Below, one piece after another: positions 1 to 8,150 of a stretch of 64,000 nucleotides of DNA. Below the pieces are notes generated by a model. That model ran no database searches. It worked only from the letters and a program-made list of their open reading frames with translations, and was not told the origin of the DNA. A program made the translations under genes and the position numbers. How positions within the stretch are numbered: the first letter of the stretch is position 1; each line of letters opens with the position of its first letter. Origin of the DNA: Oscillatoria sp. FACHB-1407 (lineage in GTDB: Bacteria; Cyanobacteriota; Cyanobacteriia; Elainellales; Elainellaceae); contig NZ_JACJSA010000001.1 in NCBI RefSeq assembly GCF_014697545.1, positions 733,778 to 797,777 on the forward strand. The letters are read 5' to 3'.

Positions 1-343
1 AGTGCTGTGGGGTAAAGTCTGTGAAGCGACACCACAACACCTGATGTTCTCTAGCAAACCAGATTTCGTCCCCATCAACAGACAAGCCCACCGCATCCGT
101 AAACTCCTGCACAAACGATGGATTAACAACGGTTGTATTGTCAGTTTTAGGGTCGATTTCTAAAACGTAACCCCGAATCGAGTCGAGCGCAAAGAGGCGA
201 TCGCCAGTCGATGCGAGTCCCCGAAGGGCATACACTCCAATCGGTCGAATGGTTCTCCGTTGAGGGTCAAAGCGAGATGCAGCCACTGTGGAGTGGATAT
301 CAGAATCAACTGCCAACGGCACAGGTCTATAGTCGAGCGTCAT
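1..343 (-). CDS. N-terminal part of a beta-propeller-like protein (cut by window edge)
   Basis: An open frame runs from an ATG at 343 leftwards to base 2 without a stop, giving 114 codons; the rest lies outside the window. The peptide starts MTLDYRPVPLAV and contains stretches such as GDRLFALDSIRGYVLEIDP and DAVGLSVDGDEIWFARE. These alternate hydrophobic beta strands with G-D turns, as in blades of NHL/WD40/SMP-30-like beta-propellers. There is no signal peptide. I do not recognise the family. It is transcribed away from the sigF terminator region. Confidence 0.6.
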   Translation of the reverse strand, partial: MTLDYRPVPLAVDSDIHSTVAASRFDPQRRTIRPIGVYALRGLASTGDRLFALDSIRGYVLEIDPKTDNTTVVNPSFVQEFTDAVGLSVDGDEIWFAREHQVLWCRFTDFTPQH

Positions 344-454
344 GATTTTGGCGTAATGAGCACTTTTTGATCATAGACAAAAGCCTGCCGCATGATTGTA
401 TAGCGAAAGGCAGAGGGCAGTAGGCAGCAGGAAAGAGGCACTAGGGAACGATGG

Positions 455-537
455 TATAGCACCTGTCGAGACAGTTCATACAAGGGGGTGTGGGGCTTAC
501 CTGCACCCCGTCCTAACTAACCCTTCGGCTTGTTATA
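455..537 (+). repeat. Repeat family F3, short copy
   Basis: Starts TATAGCACCTGTCGAGACAG and ends near GGCTTGTTATA, matching the ends of the fuller copies at 27100 and 56664. The GC-rich centre is shortened to a GGGGTGTGGGG...CACCCC hairpin. A 78-codon frame across it is repeat-derived and is not called as a gene. Confidence 0.7.
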
Positions 538-542
538 CAAAC

Positions 543-573
543 AAAAAAAAGGGGATAAGCTTTGGCTTATCCC
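543..573 (-). terminator. Rho-independent terminator of sigF
   Basis: The 9-bp arms GGGATAAGC (552-560) and GCTTATCCC (565-573) enclose a 4-base loop. A run of eight A (543-550) on the plus strand becomes a T-run after the hairpin on the minus strand. It lies about 60 bases past the sigF stop codon. Confidence 0.85.
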
Positions 574-633
574 GCAGGAACAACACACGAGGAGATGACA
601 ACTTTAGAAATCTGTTGAAGCTTAGCCCTTAGC

Positions 634-1419
634 CTACGGTTCAGTGCCTAAGGTTTGAGGCTGCATAATCGCAACCATTTGTTCTAGCCCTCGTTGAATG
701 CGACGGGTCACCGTCATCGGGCTTACCCCAATTCGCTCAGCTACCTCTTTGCGAGACAGGTCATTCAAAAACACAAACTCGATCGCTGCTCGTGTTTTGT
801 CTTCCAACTGGTTCAATGCTCGTTGTAGTTGCTGCCGATCTTCCTCTAGCCGCTGTAGTGATTGATAGTGGCTATCGGGCAGGGTTTCACCCAACGTCAC
901 AGGTGAGTCAATCTGTTGGCTGACCGTTGCATCGAGACTGAGGGGAAGACGATTCCGAGTAGCCAACCGGGCTTCACGCCATTCATCAACGGAGACGTTG
1001 AGGTATTCAGCAATTTCGTGGTCATAGGGTGGACGACCCAAGGTTTTGATCAACTCAGCCCGTGCTCGTTGTCCTTCTTTTTGCAAATCTTGCCAGCGAC
1101 GAGGAACTTTGATGGTGCTGCTGCGATCGCGCAGGAAGTGAAGCATTTCTCCCCGGATGTAGGGGACTGCAAAGGAACTGAAGGCACAACCCTGACTGGG
1201 GTTAAACCGCTCGATAGCGCGAATCAAGCCCAGATATCCAATCTGCTCTAAGTCTTCATAGGGTTCAGCACATTGATGGCTAACTCGGTGAGCAATCTTA
1301 CGGACTAAGCCTGCATTTAATCGAACAAGCTTATTACGGAGAGAAACTGAGGGATTTTGTTGATATGCCATCAACAATTCCATGCTGTTAGAGCGGATAG
1401 AAGATTGGGAAGCCGTCAT
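634..1419 (-). CDS. sigF: RNA polymerase group 3 sigma factor, SigF type
   Basis: Alternative sigma factor of the SigB/SigF/SigG class; in cyanobacteria SigF directs pilus, motility and exopolysaccharide genes (family knowledge). Region 2 contains YEDLEQIGYLGLIRAIERF and AFSSFAVPYIRGEMLHFLRD, region 3 the TLGRPPYDHEIAEYL segment, and region 4 the helix-turn-helix LSRKEVAERIGVSPMTVTRR. The protein has 261 residues from ATG 1419. That start has an AAGG about 10 bases upstream. An in-frame ATG at 1458 adds 13 residues but has no visible ribosome site. No anti-sigma factor gene is adjacent. A strong terminator follows. SigF versus a close paralogue cannot be separated by eye. Confidence 0.85.
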   Translation of the reverse strand: MTASQSSIRSNSMELLMAYQQNPSVSLRNKLVRLNAGLVRKIAHRVSHQCAEPYEDLEQIGYLGLIRAIERFNPSQGCAFSSFAVPYIRGEMLHFLRDRSSTIKVPRRWQDLQKEGQRARAELIKTLGRPPYDHEIAEYLNVSVDEWREARLATRNRLPLSLDATVSQQIDSPVTLGETLPDSHYQSLQRLEEDRQQLQRALNQLEDKTRAAIEFVFLNDLSRKEVAERIGVSPMTVTRRIQRGLEQMVAIMQPQTLGTEP

Positions 1420-1604
1420 CTGAGAAATACCTTGTGTCCGTTTTGAGATTATTTTCATCGCAGGACGCTGGGTAAACCATCGTTATTTTACGGGAATGGG
1501 AAAAGGCCCTTCTGAAAGTATCAGCAGAAACACGGATCGAAATTTTGGAAGTGTTGAGCGTGTTGAGATAGAGGCCTTTTTATCGCAGGAAGAAAAGCGG
1601 TTTC

Positions 1605-1709
1605 TATAGCCGTAGCCACATTCGATGGGGCGGAGGCGAGTCAGAAAGCCTCCCCAGCATCCGGGTTTGAGCCATTGCCTTTGCCTTAAGCTTTCTGACC
1701 AAAGCTATA
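1605..1709 (+). repeat. Dispersed repeat F1, copy 1 (105 bp)
   Basis: Begins TATAGCCGTAGCCACATT and ends GACCAAAGCTATA, so the termini form a TATAGC/GCTATA inverted repeat. Inside are GTCAGAAAGC...GCTTTCTGAC (10-bp arms) and GGAGGC...GCCTCC. Full-length copies of exactly the same length lie at 44813 and 60044. This is the main content of the 453-base spacer between sigF and ycf37; I found no gene in the rest of it. Confidence 0.85.
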
Positions 1710-1872
1710 GTCTGAACCGCATTATTAGGACGAACCTCTACAGCTTCTCCACCTGCACCGAAATGGCGATCGCGATAGGAATTTAGATGCCGATAACGGA
1801 ACGTCTCACCCTTCCGGTTGTGGTGTAGTCTGAAGAGAGATGACTCAATGTGTCTAAACGTTTCTAAAGGTT

Positions 1873-2406
1873 ATGGACGATAGCTCTCTCCCAATTGTCT
1901 ATCTCGGGATATTAGTAGTGCTGCTGTTTGGAGCAGCGTGGTTTTTATTTCGGCAGATTCTCCGAACTCGGCGAGTTGAAGCGACTTTCTCTCGACTGCA
2001 AGCCAAACTCAACAAAGAGAAAGGCACGGCTCAAGAGTATTACGAGTTAGGCAGCATCCTGTTGGATAAGAAGTTATATTCCCAGGCGATCGCTCAGCTT
2101 CAAAAATCTTTAAAAGCCAAAGATTTGTCTGGGGATGAAAACGTTGCTGTTATTTATAATGCCCTGGGGTTTGCTTATGCTGCACAAGAGCAATTTGACT
2201 TAGCAATTCGTCAATATAAAGACGCTCTGGAAAAGCAGCCCGATTACGTAACGGCATGGAATAATTTGGGCTTTGCTTACGAAAAGAAGCAGTTAACGGC
2301 ACAAGCATTTGAAGCCTACACAGAAGCTCTCAAGCGTGATCCCAAAAACTCCACCGCAAAACGCCGTTCTGCCTCGCTAGAAAAGCGGTTGTTGCCCTCA
2401 ACTTAA
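1873..2406 (+). CDS. ycf37: Ycf37-like TPR protein, photosystem I assembly
   Basis: 177 residues with one N-terminal membrane helix (about 7-28) followed by three tetratricopeptide repeats at about 52-85, 90-123 and 124-157 (for example VTAWNNLGFAYEKKQLTAQ). This layout and length match cyanobacterial Ycf37, a thylakoid-anchored factor that helps assemble or stabilise trimeric photosystem I (family knowledge). The start ATG follows TTTCTAAAGGTT, with AAAGG close to the start. It stands alone between two repeat-filled spacers. A generic TPR membrane protein is the alternative. Confidence 0.75.
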   Translation: MDDSSLPIVYLGILVVLLFGAAWFLFRQILRTRRVEATFSRLQAKLNKEKGTAQEYYELGSILLDKKLYSQAIAQLQKSLKAKDLSGDENVAVIYNALGFAYAAQEQFDLAIRQYKDALEKQPDYVTAWNNLGFAYEKKQLTAQAFEAYTEALKRDPKNSTAKRRSASLEKRLLPST

Positions 2407-2472
2407 TCTTTATAACCTTGGGTGATCTTATGCAAAATCTCCAGCGCAAGCGAGGTGATGGGATACCCAAAG

Positions 2473-2642
2473 TTAATTTGAGTTTGAGATCAGGATTTTG
2501 GCGGTTGCAACCGTAGCTATAGGAACAAAGCCGTCCTGCGTTGGTTCATCTAACCGTTGATTTTCGGTAGTTGCGAAGGCAAACTTGGTCCGGTAGCTGC
2601 GAATTCATTCGTCAGGCTCTTAAACCGCAATGATGTTATTTA
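2473..2642 (+). repeat. MITE-like repeat F2, copy 1
   Basis: Contains the three F2 blocks in order: TTGGCGGTTGCAACCG, a diverged middle block ending GGCAAACTTGGTCCGGTAG, and GCGAATTCATTCG. The ends TTAATTTGAGTTTGAG and AATGATGTTATTTAA are diverged versions of the TTAACGTSARTTCGG inverted ends of copies 57423 and 62884. It occupies much of the 680-base spacer 2407-3086. A separate short core, GGGGTGCAGGG...CCCTGCACCCC, lies at about 2655-2692. Confidence 0.75.
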
Positions 2643-2826
2643 ATTTGTAAAAACGAGGGGTGCAGGGTAGAACCCCTGCACCCCGTTTGACCATCAAGCA
2701 GGCTCTCTAAAGGAGAGCTATATGAATAAATCTAGAAATCTGTTAGAACAGGGGAATTAAGAATAAACTTCTTTCATGTTGAGCTAGGATAGCTACTTTG
2801 CAATCATTTTCCCCAATTCAAAAACT

Positions 2827-2951
2827 TAGTACAACTCGTCGTAAATCAGGGTAGGAATTTGGGGTGCAGGGGTGGAACCCCTGGCCGGGGACACGGCTCC
2901 CACACCCCCCTGGTTTTATTTCCAAACCCTATCTGTGAATAGCAGTACTTA
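2827..2951 (+). repeat. Repeat F3L, left copy (inverted partner at 63796)
   Basis: Runs from AGTACAACTCGTCGTAAAT to AGCAGTACTTAGT. The reverse complement of 63796-63902 matches almost base for base, except that this copy has about 18 extra bases (GGCCGGGGACACGGCTCC) in the centre. The core GGGGTGCAGGGGTGGAACCCC is shared with F3. Confidence 0.8.
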
Positions 2952-3086
2952 GTTTGTCAACGATCTAATATAGTCAGAGCAGGTAGGTTAGTAATTGATT
3001 AGCGTAAAATCGGCTGAGATCTTATCAGTAAGCAATCTTTAAAAGAAATACTCTGTCAAATTTAGACCACTTTTATTAGGACACTT

Positions 3087-3893
3087 ATGCCAGGGCAAAT
3101 ATTGGGCGATCGCTATGAAGTAGAGCAGCAACTCGGCAAAAAATCTGGTCGTTGGACACTGCTTGCCCGTGATCTCACAACTGAGACTCCTGTCATTCTC
3201 AAGCTTCTATTTATTGACGACCAAACCAGTCAGGATGACCTGAGGCTGTTTACACGAGAAGTCGATATCCTGCAAACGCTCTCTCACCCTGCCACTCCAA
3301 AATACCTGGGCTATTTTGAGATTGACCTGCCCCTCGATGGCAAAGCTCTTGCTTTGATTCAGAGCTACATTGAAGGAAAGTCGCTCGACCAATACTTGCA
3401 AGAAGGGCGGCAGTTAACCGAGGCTGAAGCTAAAACCATTGCCCGATCGGTACTCGAAATTTTGGAATACTTGCACGACCACACTCCACCGATCGTTCAT
3501 CGAGATATCAAGCCCAGCAATATTTTGCTGGCATCTGAAGGGAGTGACCTCACCTCACACGTTGCACTGGTTGATTTTGGATCTGTTAAATCCCTCTCGT
3601 CCAGTAGTGATATGACAACGTTCACTCTGGTGGGAACAGATGGTTACCGTCCGCCTGAGCAGATCGGGCGAAGAGCAGTCAGAGCCTCTGATTTGTATAG
3701 TCTTGGGGCAACGTTAGTGACGGGTATTACTGGCATTCATGCGGATAAGTTGCCCCGACGAGGGTTACGTATCGATCTAGAAAATTGCCTCGAAACGAGC
3801 AGTGGATTTAACGGTTGGCTCCGTAAGATGATTGAACCGGAGTTGGAGAAGCGGTTTAAGTCTGCCCAGGAAGCCTATAGTGCGTTGCCTTGA
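3087..3893 (+). CDS. Hanks-type serine/threonine protein kinase
   Basis: 268 residues, a minimal cytoplasmic kinase domain with no membrane helix or sensor domain. Visible elements are a glycine loop near GKKSGRW (17-23), the ATP lysine in VILKLL (K39), the C-helix glutamate in REVDIL (E58), the catalytic loop HRDIKPSN (138-145), DFG (163-165) and GTDGYRPPEQ (183-192) in place of APE. All catalytic residues are present, so it should be active. It opens MPGQILGDRYEVEQQLG, typical of cyanobacterial Spk kinases. No phosphatase or substrate gene is adjacent, so the target is unknown. Confidence 0.9.
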   Translation: MPGQILGDRYEVEQQLGKKSGRWTLLARDLTTETPVILKLLFIDDQTSQDDLRLFTREVDILQTLSHPATPKYLGYFEIDLPLDGKALALIQSYIEGKSLDQYLQEGRQLTEAEAKTIARSVLEILEYLHDHTPPIVHRDIKPSNILLASEGSDLTSHVALVDFGSVKSLSSSSDMTTFTLVGTDGYRPPEQIGRRAVRASDLYSLGATLVTGITGIHADKLPRRGLRIDLENCLETSSGFNGWLRKMIEPELEKRFKSAQEAYSALP

Positions 3894-4031
3894 GAAAGGT
3901 TAGGAACGCCATTGGGATGTGGCTACGGCTGCAAAATCCACGATTCTTAGTCGTCCATTGTTACAGGTCAGTGGTCATTCGTCATTCGCGGGTGATCACA
4001 GGTCAGTGTGACGAACCTTGACTGTGTAGGG

Positions 4032-4859
4032 TTACAAAATCTTTTCGAGTCCGTAGATCAGCGTTTTGAGTTGTAGCACTTTGCGGATGGCAAGCAAGAC
4101 ACCGGGCATATAAGCAGCGCGATCGCTGGTATCATGGCGCAGAGTGTAAATCTGGCCAGGGGCACCAAAGATCACCTCTTGATGTGCCAGCAAACCCGGT
4201 AGACGAACACTGTGAATCCGAATGCCGTCTTCGGTGACACTGCCTCTGGCACCGGGCAACTTTTCTGTTTCAGCCACTGTTGGTGGGTTATAGGGTTTGC
4301 CAAATTCACCTAACAATTGCGCGGTCTGAATCGCAGTGCCGCTGGGAGCATCGGCTTTTTGGTTGTGGTGTAATTCGATGATTTCGACATGGTCGAAGTA
4401 TTGGGAAGCCTGCATGGCAGCTTGTTGCATCAAGACAACCCCAATCGAGAAGTTGGGGATGATTAAACACCCCAGACTGGCTTTGTCGGCAAACTCTTCC
4501 AGGTCTTGCAATTGATCTGAACTGAGTCCAGTGGTGCCCACAACAGGTCGAACCCCATAGGCGATCGCTGACCGTACATTCTCATACACTGCATCAGGAT
4601 GAGTGAAATCGACCATAACAGCCGCTTGTTTCTCCTGGGCTGCCATTGCCAGTGTTGCTTGTAAATCAGCGATAACAGGCACCTCTAACGCGCCACAGCC
4701 GACGATTTCACCAATGTCTTGCCCCTGAACAGAGGGATTGCGGGCGATCGCTCCTACCAGGGTCATATCATTTGCTTGGGCAATGGCTTTGATCGCCTCG
4801 CGCCCCATTTTTCCGGTTGCACCATTGACCACCACTGGGATTGGAGCTTGTATCGACAT
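4032..4859 (-). CDS. dapB: 4-hydroxy-tetrahydrodipicolinate reductase
   Basis: 275 residues, full length for DapB. It reduces 4-hydroxy-tetrahydrodipicolinate to tetrahydrodipicolinate with NAD(P)H in the diaminopimelate/lysine pathway, in the cytoplasm. The nucleotide-binding motif is [10 protein letters not shown] (11-20). VGTTGL is at 107-112 and PNFSIGV at 135-141. The catalytic segment [15 protein letters not shown] contains H164, H165 and K168. The gene is monocistronic: the upstream neighbour is divergent, and the Ser/Thr kinase gene converges from the other side. Confidence 0.96.
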   Translation of the reverse strand: MSIQAPIPVVVNGATGKMGREAIKAIAQANDMTLVGAIARNPSVQGQDIGEIVGCGALEVPVIADLQATLAMAAQEKQAAVMVDFTHPDAVYENVRSAIAYGVRPVVGTTGLSSDQLQDLEEFADKASLGCLIIPNFSIGVVLMQQAAMQASQYFDHVEIIELHHNQKADAPSGTAIQTAQLLGEFGKPYNPPTVAETEKLPGARGSVTEDGIRIHSVRLPGLLAHQEVIFGAPGQIYTLRHDTSDRAAYMPGVLLAIRKVLQLKTLIYGLEKIL

Positions 4860-5286
4860 AATTTTAGACAGCGTTACTCAACAAAGGCATTCTAGATTGT
4901 ATCCCGCTTGCGAGGGGTGTCATGCGGATGGGGGCATAAAAATAAAGTTGAAGAATTTACAAAAAACCTAAACTCCTGCAAAAAACCTTTACAACTCACT
5001 AAAATATCGCTGTTAGTTTAGACGTTGTGTTCTTACGATATAAGTGCTTCTATAACCACCTCAATTGCCGTATGAGCAGGGTGCAGGAGTGAAAACCCCT
5101 TTAGCTAAGGGCAAAGGCTCCCCCTCCTTGTTCCCGAACCATGGGTGAACTCTGTTTCCCGTAGGAACTATTTTTCTTCCAATAACTTCAACACCAATAG
5201 GGGGACACAACCAATTGCTGAGTTACGCCTTAAAACTTAGTGTTATTTGAGAGTAGTTTGATTGTTCACGGTGCATTTTTATATTT
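4860..5286. other. Intergenic spacer between dapB and the GGDEF/EAL gene
   Basis: A 427-base divergent spacer that must hold both promoters. It contains a degenerate F3-type core near 5090-5135 (GCAGGGTGCAGGAGTGAAAACCCC). I see no supported small gene or RNA. Confidence 0.5.
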
Positions 5287-6840
5287 GTGATTTCCAGACT
5301 TATCCCATTTGTGCAACGGGCTGTACCTCAATTGAGTAGCATCCGCAAGGTAACATCCGTTTTAAGTCAGCCCATTCTCTGGGCTGGGGCGATCGCGTTG
5401 CTGATCTGTCTCCTGACCGTCAATCGGTGGACTCCCCTGGTGCGATCTAGCATTTTGCTCGTTGCCACCCTCAGTCTGTTGGGGGGATGGCGATTGCTCC
5501 ACGATGCCTTCCACGACCGCCTCACAGGTTTACCCAACCGTGCCTTATTTTTGAAACATCTGGAGCGTGTCCTTCGCCGCCAGCGGCATCACAAGCCCTT
5601 TGGCATTTTCTATCTTGATGTAGACGAGTTTCGGGCACTCAATCAAACGCTCGGTCGTGCCGGGGGTGATCAGTTGCTAACGGCGATCGCTCGTCGTCTC
5701 CGCAGCTTTTTTGGGTCAGCAACCACTCTGGCACGAGTTGGGGGCAATGAATTTGTTGTGCTTCAGAAAGGGGTCAGAACTGCGGACGAGGCAATGCAGC
5801 TTGCCGATCGCCTTCATGCTCAAATCCTTGCACCATTTCACATCAACGGTCAGGATGTAGCCGCGACCGTTAGCATTGGCATTGCCCTGAGTTCCGACTA
5901 TATCTGGGCACACGACCTGCTCAAAGATGCTCAACTGGCCATGTATCACGCTAAACGCCAGGGCAGAGCTTGCCATGCCGTGTTTGAGCCCCATATGCGG
6001 GTGCAGGTTGCCTCTTCAACCCAGTTGGCATCTGATCTGCGTTGGGCGATCGAACGGCAAGAGTTGCGCTTGTTTTATCAGGCACTGGTATCGCTGCAAA
6101 CCAAGCAAATTATCGGGTTTGAGGCACTGGTACGGTGGCAACACCCCAAGCATGGGCTGATGGCTCCATCGGAGTTTATTCCCCTGGCAGAAACCACAGG
6201 GCTAATCGTGGCGATCGGGCGGTGGGCAATTCATCAGGCGTGTAACCAACTGCGGCGATGGCAGCAGGGATCACTGATTGAGTCATCCCTCCTGATGAGT
6301 GTCAACCTGTCAGCTCAAGAGTTTTCCCAACCCAATCTAATTGATTACATTCAGCAGGTCTTGAGGGATACGGGCATTGAGGGGCACCGCCTCAAGCTGG
6401 AGATCACCGAGAGCACGCTGATGGGTGACCTGGAGGGGGCGATCGCCACTCTCAATGAGATCAAATCACTGGGTATTCAGATCGGCATCGACGACTTTGG
6501 GACAGGCTATTCGTCCCTGAGTCACCTGTATTACTTCCCAACAGATACCCTGAAAATTGACCAGTCCTTTGTGCGGCGGTTGGGCAACCACACCGAGAAT
6601 GACGAAATTGTCCGCACCATCATCACTCTGGCTCACAACCTGGGCATGAATGTAATTGCAGAAGGCATCGAAACGCGCCGACAACTCAACCTGTTGCGAT
6701 CGCTGCGGTGTGAGTATGGACAGGGTTATCTGTTCTCAAAACCCCTGGATCGAGACGCAGCTACCCGACTGTTGACTGAGCAACTGACCGAGCAGTGGAA
6801 TTCTGAGAATCTTTGCAACGATTTCCTAAGAAGCAGCTAG
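5287..6840 (+). CDS. Membrane GGDEF-EAL protein, probable c-di-GMP phosphodiesterase
   Basis: 517 residues starting at a GTG. Two hydrophobic segments lie at about 29-45 and 52-70. A GGDEF domain starting DRLTGLPNRALFL (about 78-235) follows, then a full EAL domain (about 240-500). The cyclase signature is GGNEF (152-156): Asn replaces the acidic third residue, which usually weakens or abolishes cyclase activity. The EAL domain keeps its signature residues: GFEALVRWQ, the Asn of SVNLSAQEF, EITES, IDDFGTGYSSL, LKIDQSFV, AEGIET and GQGYLFSKP. I infer net c-di-GMP breakdown, with the GGNEF domain perhaps acting as a GTP-sensing regulator. It stands alone. Confidence 0.9.
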   Translation: MISRLIPFVQRAVPQLSSIRKVTSVLSQPILWAGAIALLICLLTVNRWTPLVRSSILLVATLSLLGGWRLLHDAFHDRLTGLPNRALFLKHLERVLRRQRHHKPFGIFYLDVDEFRALNQTLGRAGGDQLLTAIARRLRSFFGSATTLARVGGNEFVVLQKGVRTADEAMQLADRLHAQILAPFHINGQDVAATVSIGIALSSDYIWAHDLLKDAQLAMYHAKRQGRACHAVFEPHMRVQVASSTQLASDLRWAIERQELRLFYQALVSLQTKQIIGFEALVRWQHPKHGLMAPSEFIPLAETTGLIVAIGRWAIHQACNQLRRWQQGSLIESSLLMSVNLSAQEFSQPNLIDYIQQVLRDTGIEGHRLKLEITESTLMGDLEGAIATLNEIKSLGIQIGIDDFGTGYSSLSHLYYFPTDTLKIDQSFVRRLGNHTENDEIVRTIITLAHNLGMNVIAEGIETRRQLNLLRSLRCEYGQGYLFSKPLDRDAATRLLTEQLTEQWNSENLCNDFLRSS

Positions 6841-6961
6841 AAAACAGCTCTAAACTGACCGAAAAAGCGGCTATTTCTGCCGCTCAAGGCTGCAATTGCG
6901 CGCGAATTGCAAGTTGACAAATTGACGATATCTGTACCGTGAACTTTAATCGTGGTGAAAG

Positions 6962-7000
6962 GGCGTTAGCGTATCCCCGCCAAGAGACTTCGCCAACGCC
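6962..7000 (+). other. Stem-loop upstream of the 82-residue gene
   Basis: GGCGTTAGCG (6962-6971) can pair with CGCCAACGCC (6991-7000) with one mismatch, leaving a 19-base loop. It ends 27 bases before the ATG at 7028 and may lie in the 5' leader. The function is unknown. Confidence 0.4.
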
Positions 7001-7027
7001 TGATGTCCTTACGGATGAGAGATCATT

Positions 7028-7276
7028 ATGCCACAAAATACAGAATTGCAAGATGGGATAACTCACCTTTCCCTGGATCTGCCTCATACTAAACCAGCCT
7101 ATCGAGAACGGTTAAATGCGTGGGCGATCGCTCGTCTCTTACCTAATTTGGAACCTCATGTGGTTGCCCGCTTTCGCAGTCGATCGGATGCCGATGGTTA
7201 TCTCGATTCCCTACGGCAACGCATGCCCAATGATCAATTTATTGTGACCTTTGCCCCTCAACACGCTGAAAGCTAA
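7028..7276 (+). CDS. Small conserved-looking protein of unknown function
   Basis: 82 residues, soluble, no signal peptide. The sequence reads like a real protein: RLNAWAIARLLPN, VARFRSRSDADGYLDSLRQR and QFIVTF suggest a small alpha/beta fold. Codon use and a HIP1 site in frame (AWAIAR) resemble neighbouring genes. A GGATGAGAG lies just upstream of the ATG. I do not recognise a characterised family. A strong palindrome follows the stop. Confidence 0.65.
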   Translation: MPQNTELQDGITHLSLDLPHTKPAYRERLNAWAIARLLPNLEPHVVARFRSRSDADGYLDSLRQRMPNDQFIVTFAPQHAES

Positions 7277-7301
7277 TCGCCTTGATTTGCCACGTTGAAG
7301 C

Positions 7302-7330
7302 CTCAATCCCCCAAATTTGGGGGACTTTGA
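7302..7330 (+). terminator. Possible terminator after the 82-residue gene
   Basis: The perfect palindrome CCCCCAAATTTGGGGG (7308-7323) is extended by flanking CTCAA and TTGAG. Only a weak T stretch (CTTTT) follows, so it could instead be a protein site or a repeat remnant. Confidence 0.45.
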
Positions 7331-7357
7331 GCTTTTGCCAAGGATTCTGACCCAATC

Positions 7358-7433
7358 AGCAGCACCCCTATTTGGAATCGATGCGCAGCGCGCCTACGAG
7401 TAAACCGAGACACCTTCTACCAGGGGCTTTGGC
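7358..7433 (-). repeat. Repeat F4, diverged copy
   Basis: CAGCAGCACCCC...GGAATCGATGCGCAGCGCG...GACACCTTCTACCAGGGGCTTTGG follows the same order as the copy at 63365 but with about one quarter of bases changed and the C-rich half missing. Confidence 0.55.
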
Positions 7434-7445
7434 TTCACCAAGCTC

Positions 7446-7585
7446 ATACCAAATCAAATGGTGTTCAAGACAGATATCGGTAGGGGCAGGTTTTGCAGAT
7501 AAGTGCTTGGGTTTGCCGTTAGTAAACAGCTAAACCCGCCCCTACGAGCGTCCGCATTTGCACTGGAAACCATTTAAAGTGGTAT
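7446..7585. repeat. MITE-like element with imperfect terminal inverted repeats (140 bp)
   Basis: The left end ATACCAAATCAAATGGTGTTCA and the reverse complement of the right end, ATACCACTTTAAATGGTTTCCA, agree at most positions. Inside is a second inverted pair, GTAGGGGCAGGTTT and AAACCCGCCCCTAC. It has no coding capacity. It sits in the 874-base spacer 7277-8150, which also holds an F4 remnant and a 27-codon gene. Confidence 0.6.
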
Positions 7586-7820
7586 CAGTTTAAGCCAGTG
7601 CCAGCATCCTGCTCGCCATTCATCCCCAAGATCAGCAACGCCGATGGGGGTAAAACCCCTGCACCCCGCTCTAACCTTAGCTAGTACGACTCAATTTACG
7701 TTGTTGCGATATTTATCGTCAGCTAAAGAATTGTAAGTCAAGCGGTAGAACCTACCTTTTGGGGTGATGCTATAAGCAGAGGCTCTAACGATTCTAGAAG
7801 AAGAGCTTGGAGGCACCGTT

Positions 7821-7904
7821 ATGGATTTTGCCACTCTGATACTGGGTAGTTTGCTGGTTGCTTATCTGCTAGTTCTCCTAAAAGGAAATCACAACGAAGC
7901 TTAA
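7821..7904 (+). CDS. 27-residue single-helix membrane microprotein
   Basis: ATG at 7821 to TAA at 7904. A clean ribosome site, GGAGG, lies 8 bases upstream (7809-7813, in CTTGGAGGCACCGTT). The peptide MDFATLILGSLLVAYLLVLL is a textbook membrane helix with a short polar tail ending KGNHNEA. Size and layout resemble KdpF and the tiny subunits of photosynthetic complexes (PetL, PetN, Psb30), but the sequence does not match those I remember. It lies about 250 bases upstream of a type II NADH dehydrogenase on the same strand. Confidence 0.6.
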   Translation: MDFATLILGSLLVAYLLVLLKGNHNEA

Positions 7905-8150
7905 TCGACTCAAGCTAGATTGCTTTGCGTGAAATTAACTCATCCTTCTTCAAAGGGCTGTTCTCAGCAAGATGTCGTAAATCTATTGCAAACCTGGCTT
8001 GATGTAGAGATGCATTCAGCGATCGATTGTTATAGTAGCCATTAACAAGTCTTTATAAACTTTGCTCCCCGTAGCACTTGCTACTCAGAGAAGTTTAGCT
8101 CCACTCTAAGCTTTTAGCGGTGGAACTCCTATAACAGTCGAGGATGGGTT

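Noticed and set aside
396..632. 78-codon plus-strand frame before sigF
   Set aside because: It crosses an F3 repeat and the sigF terminator; no conserved character.
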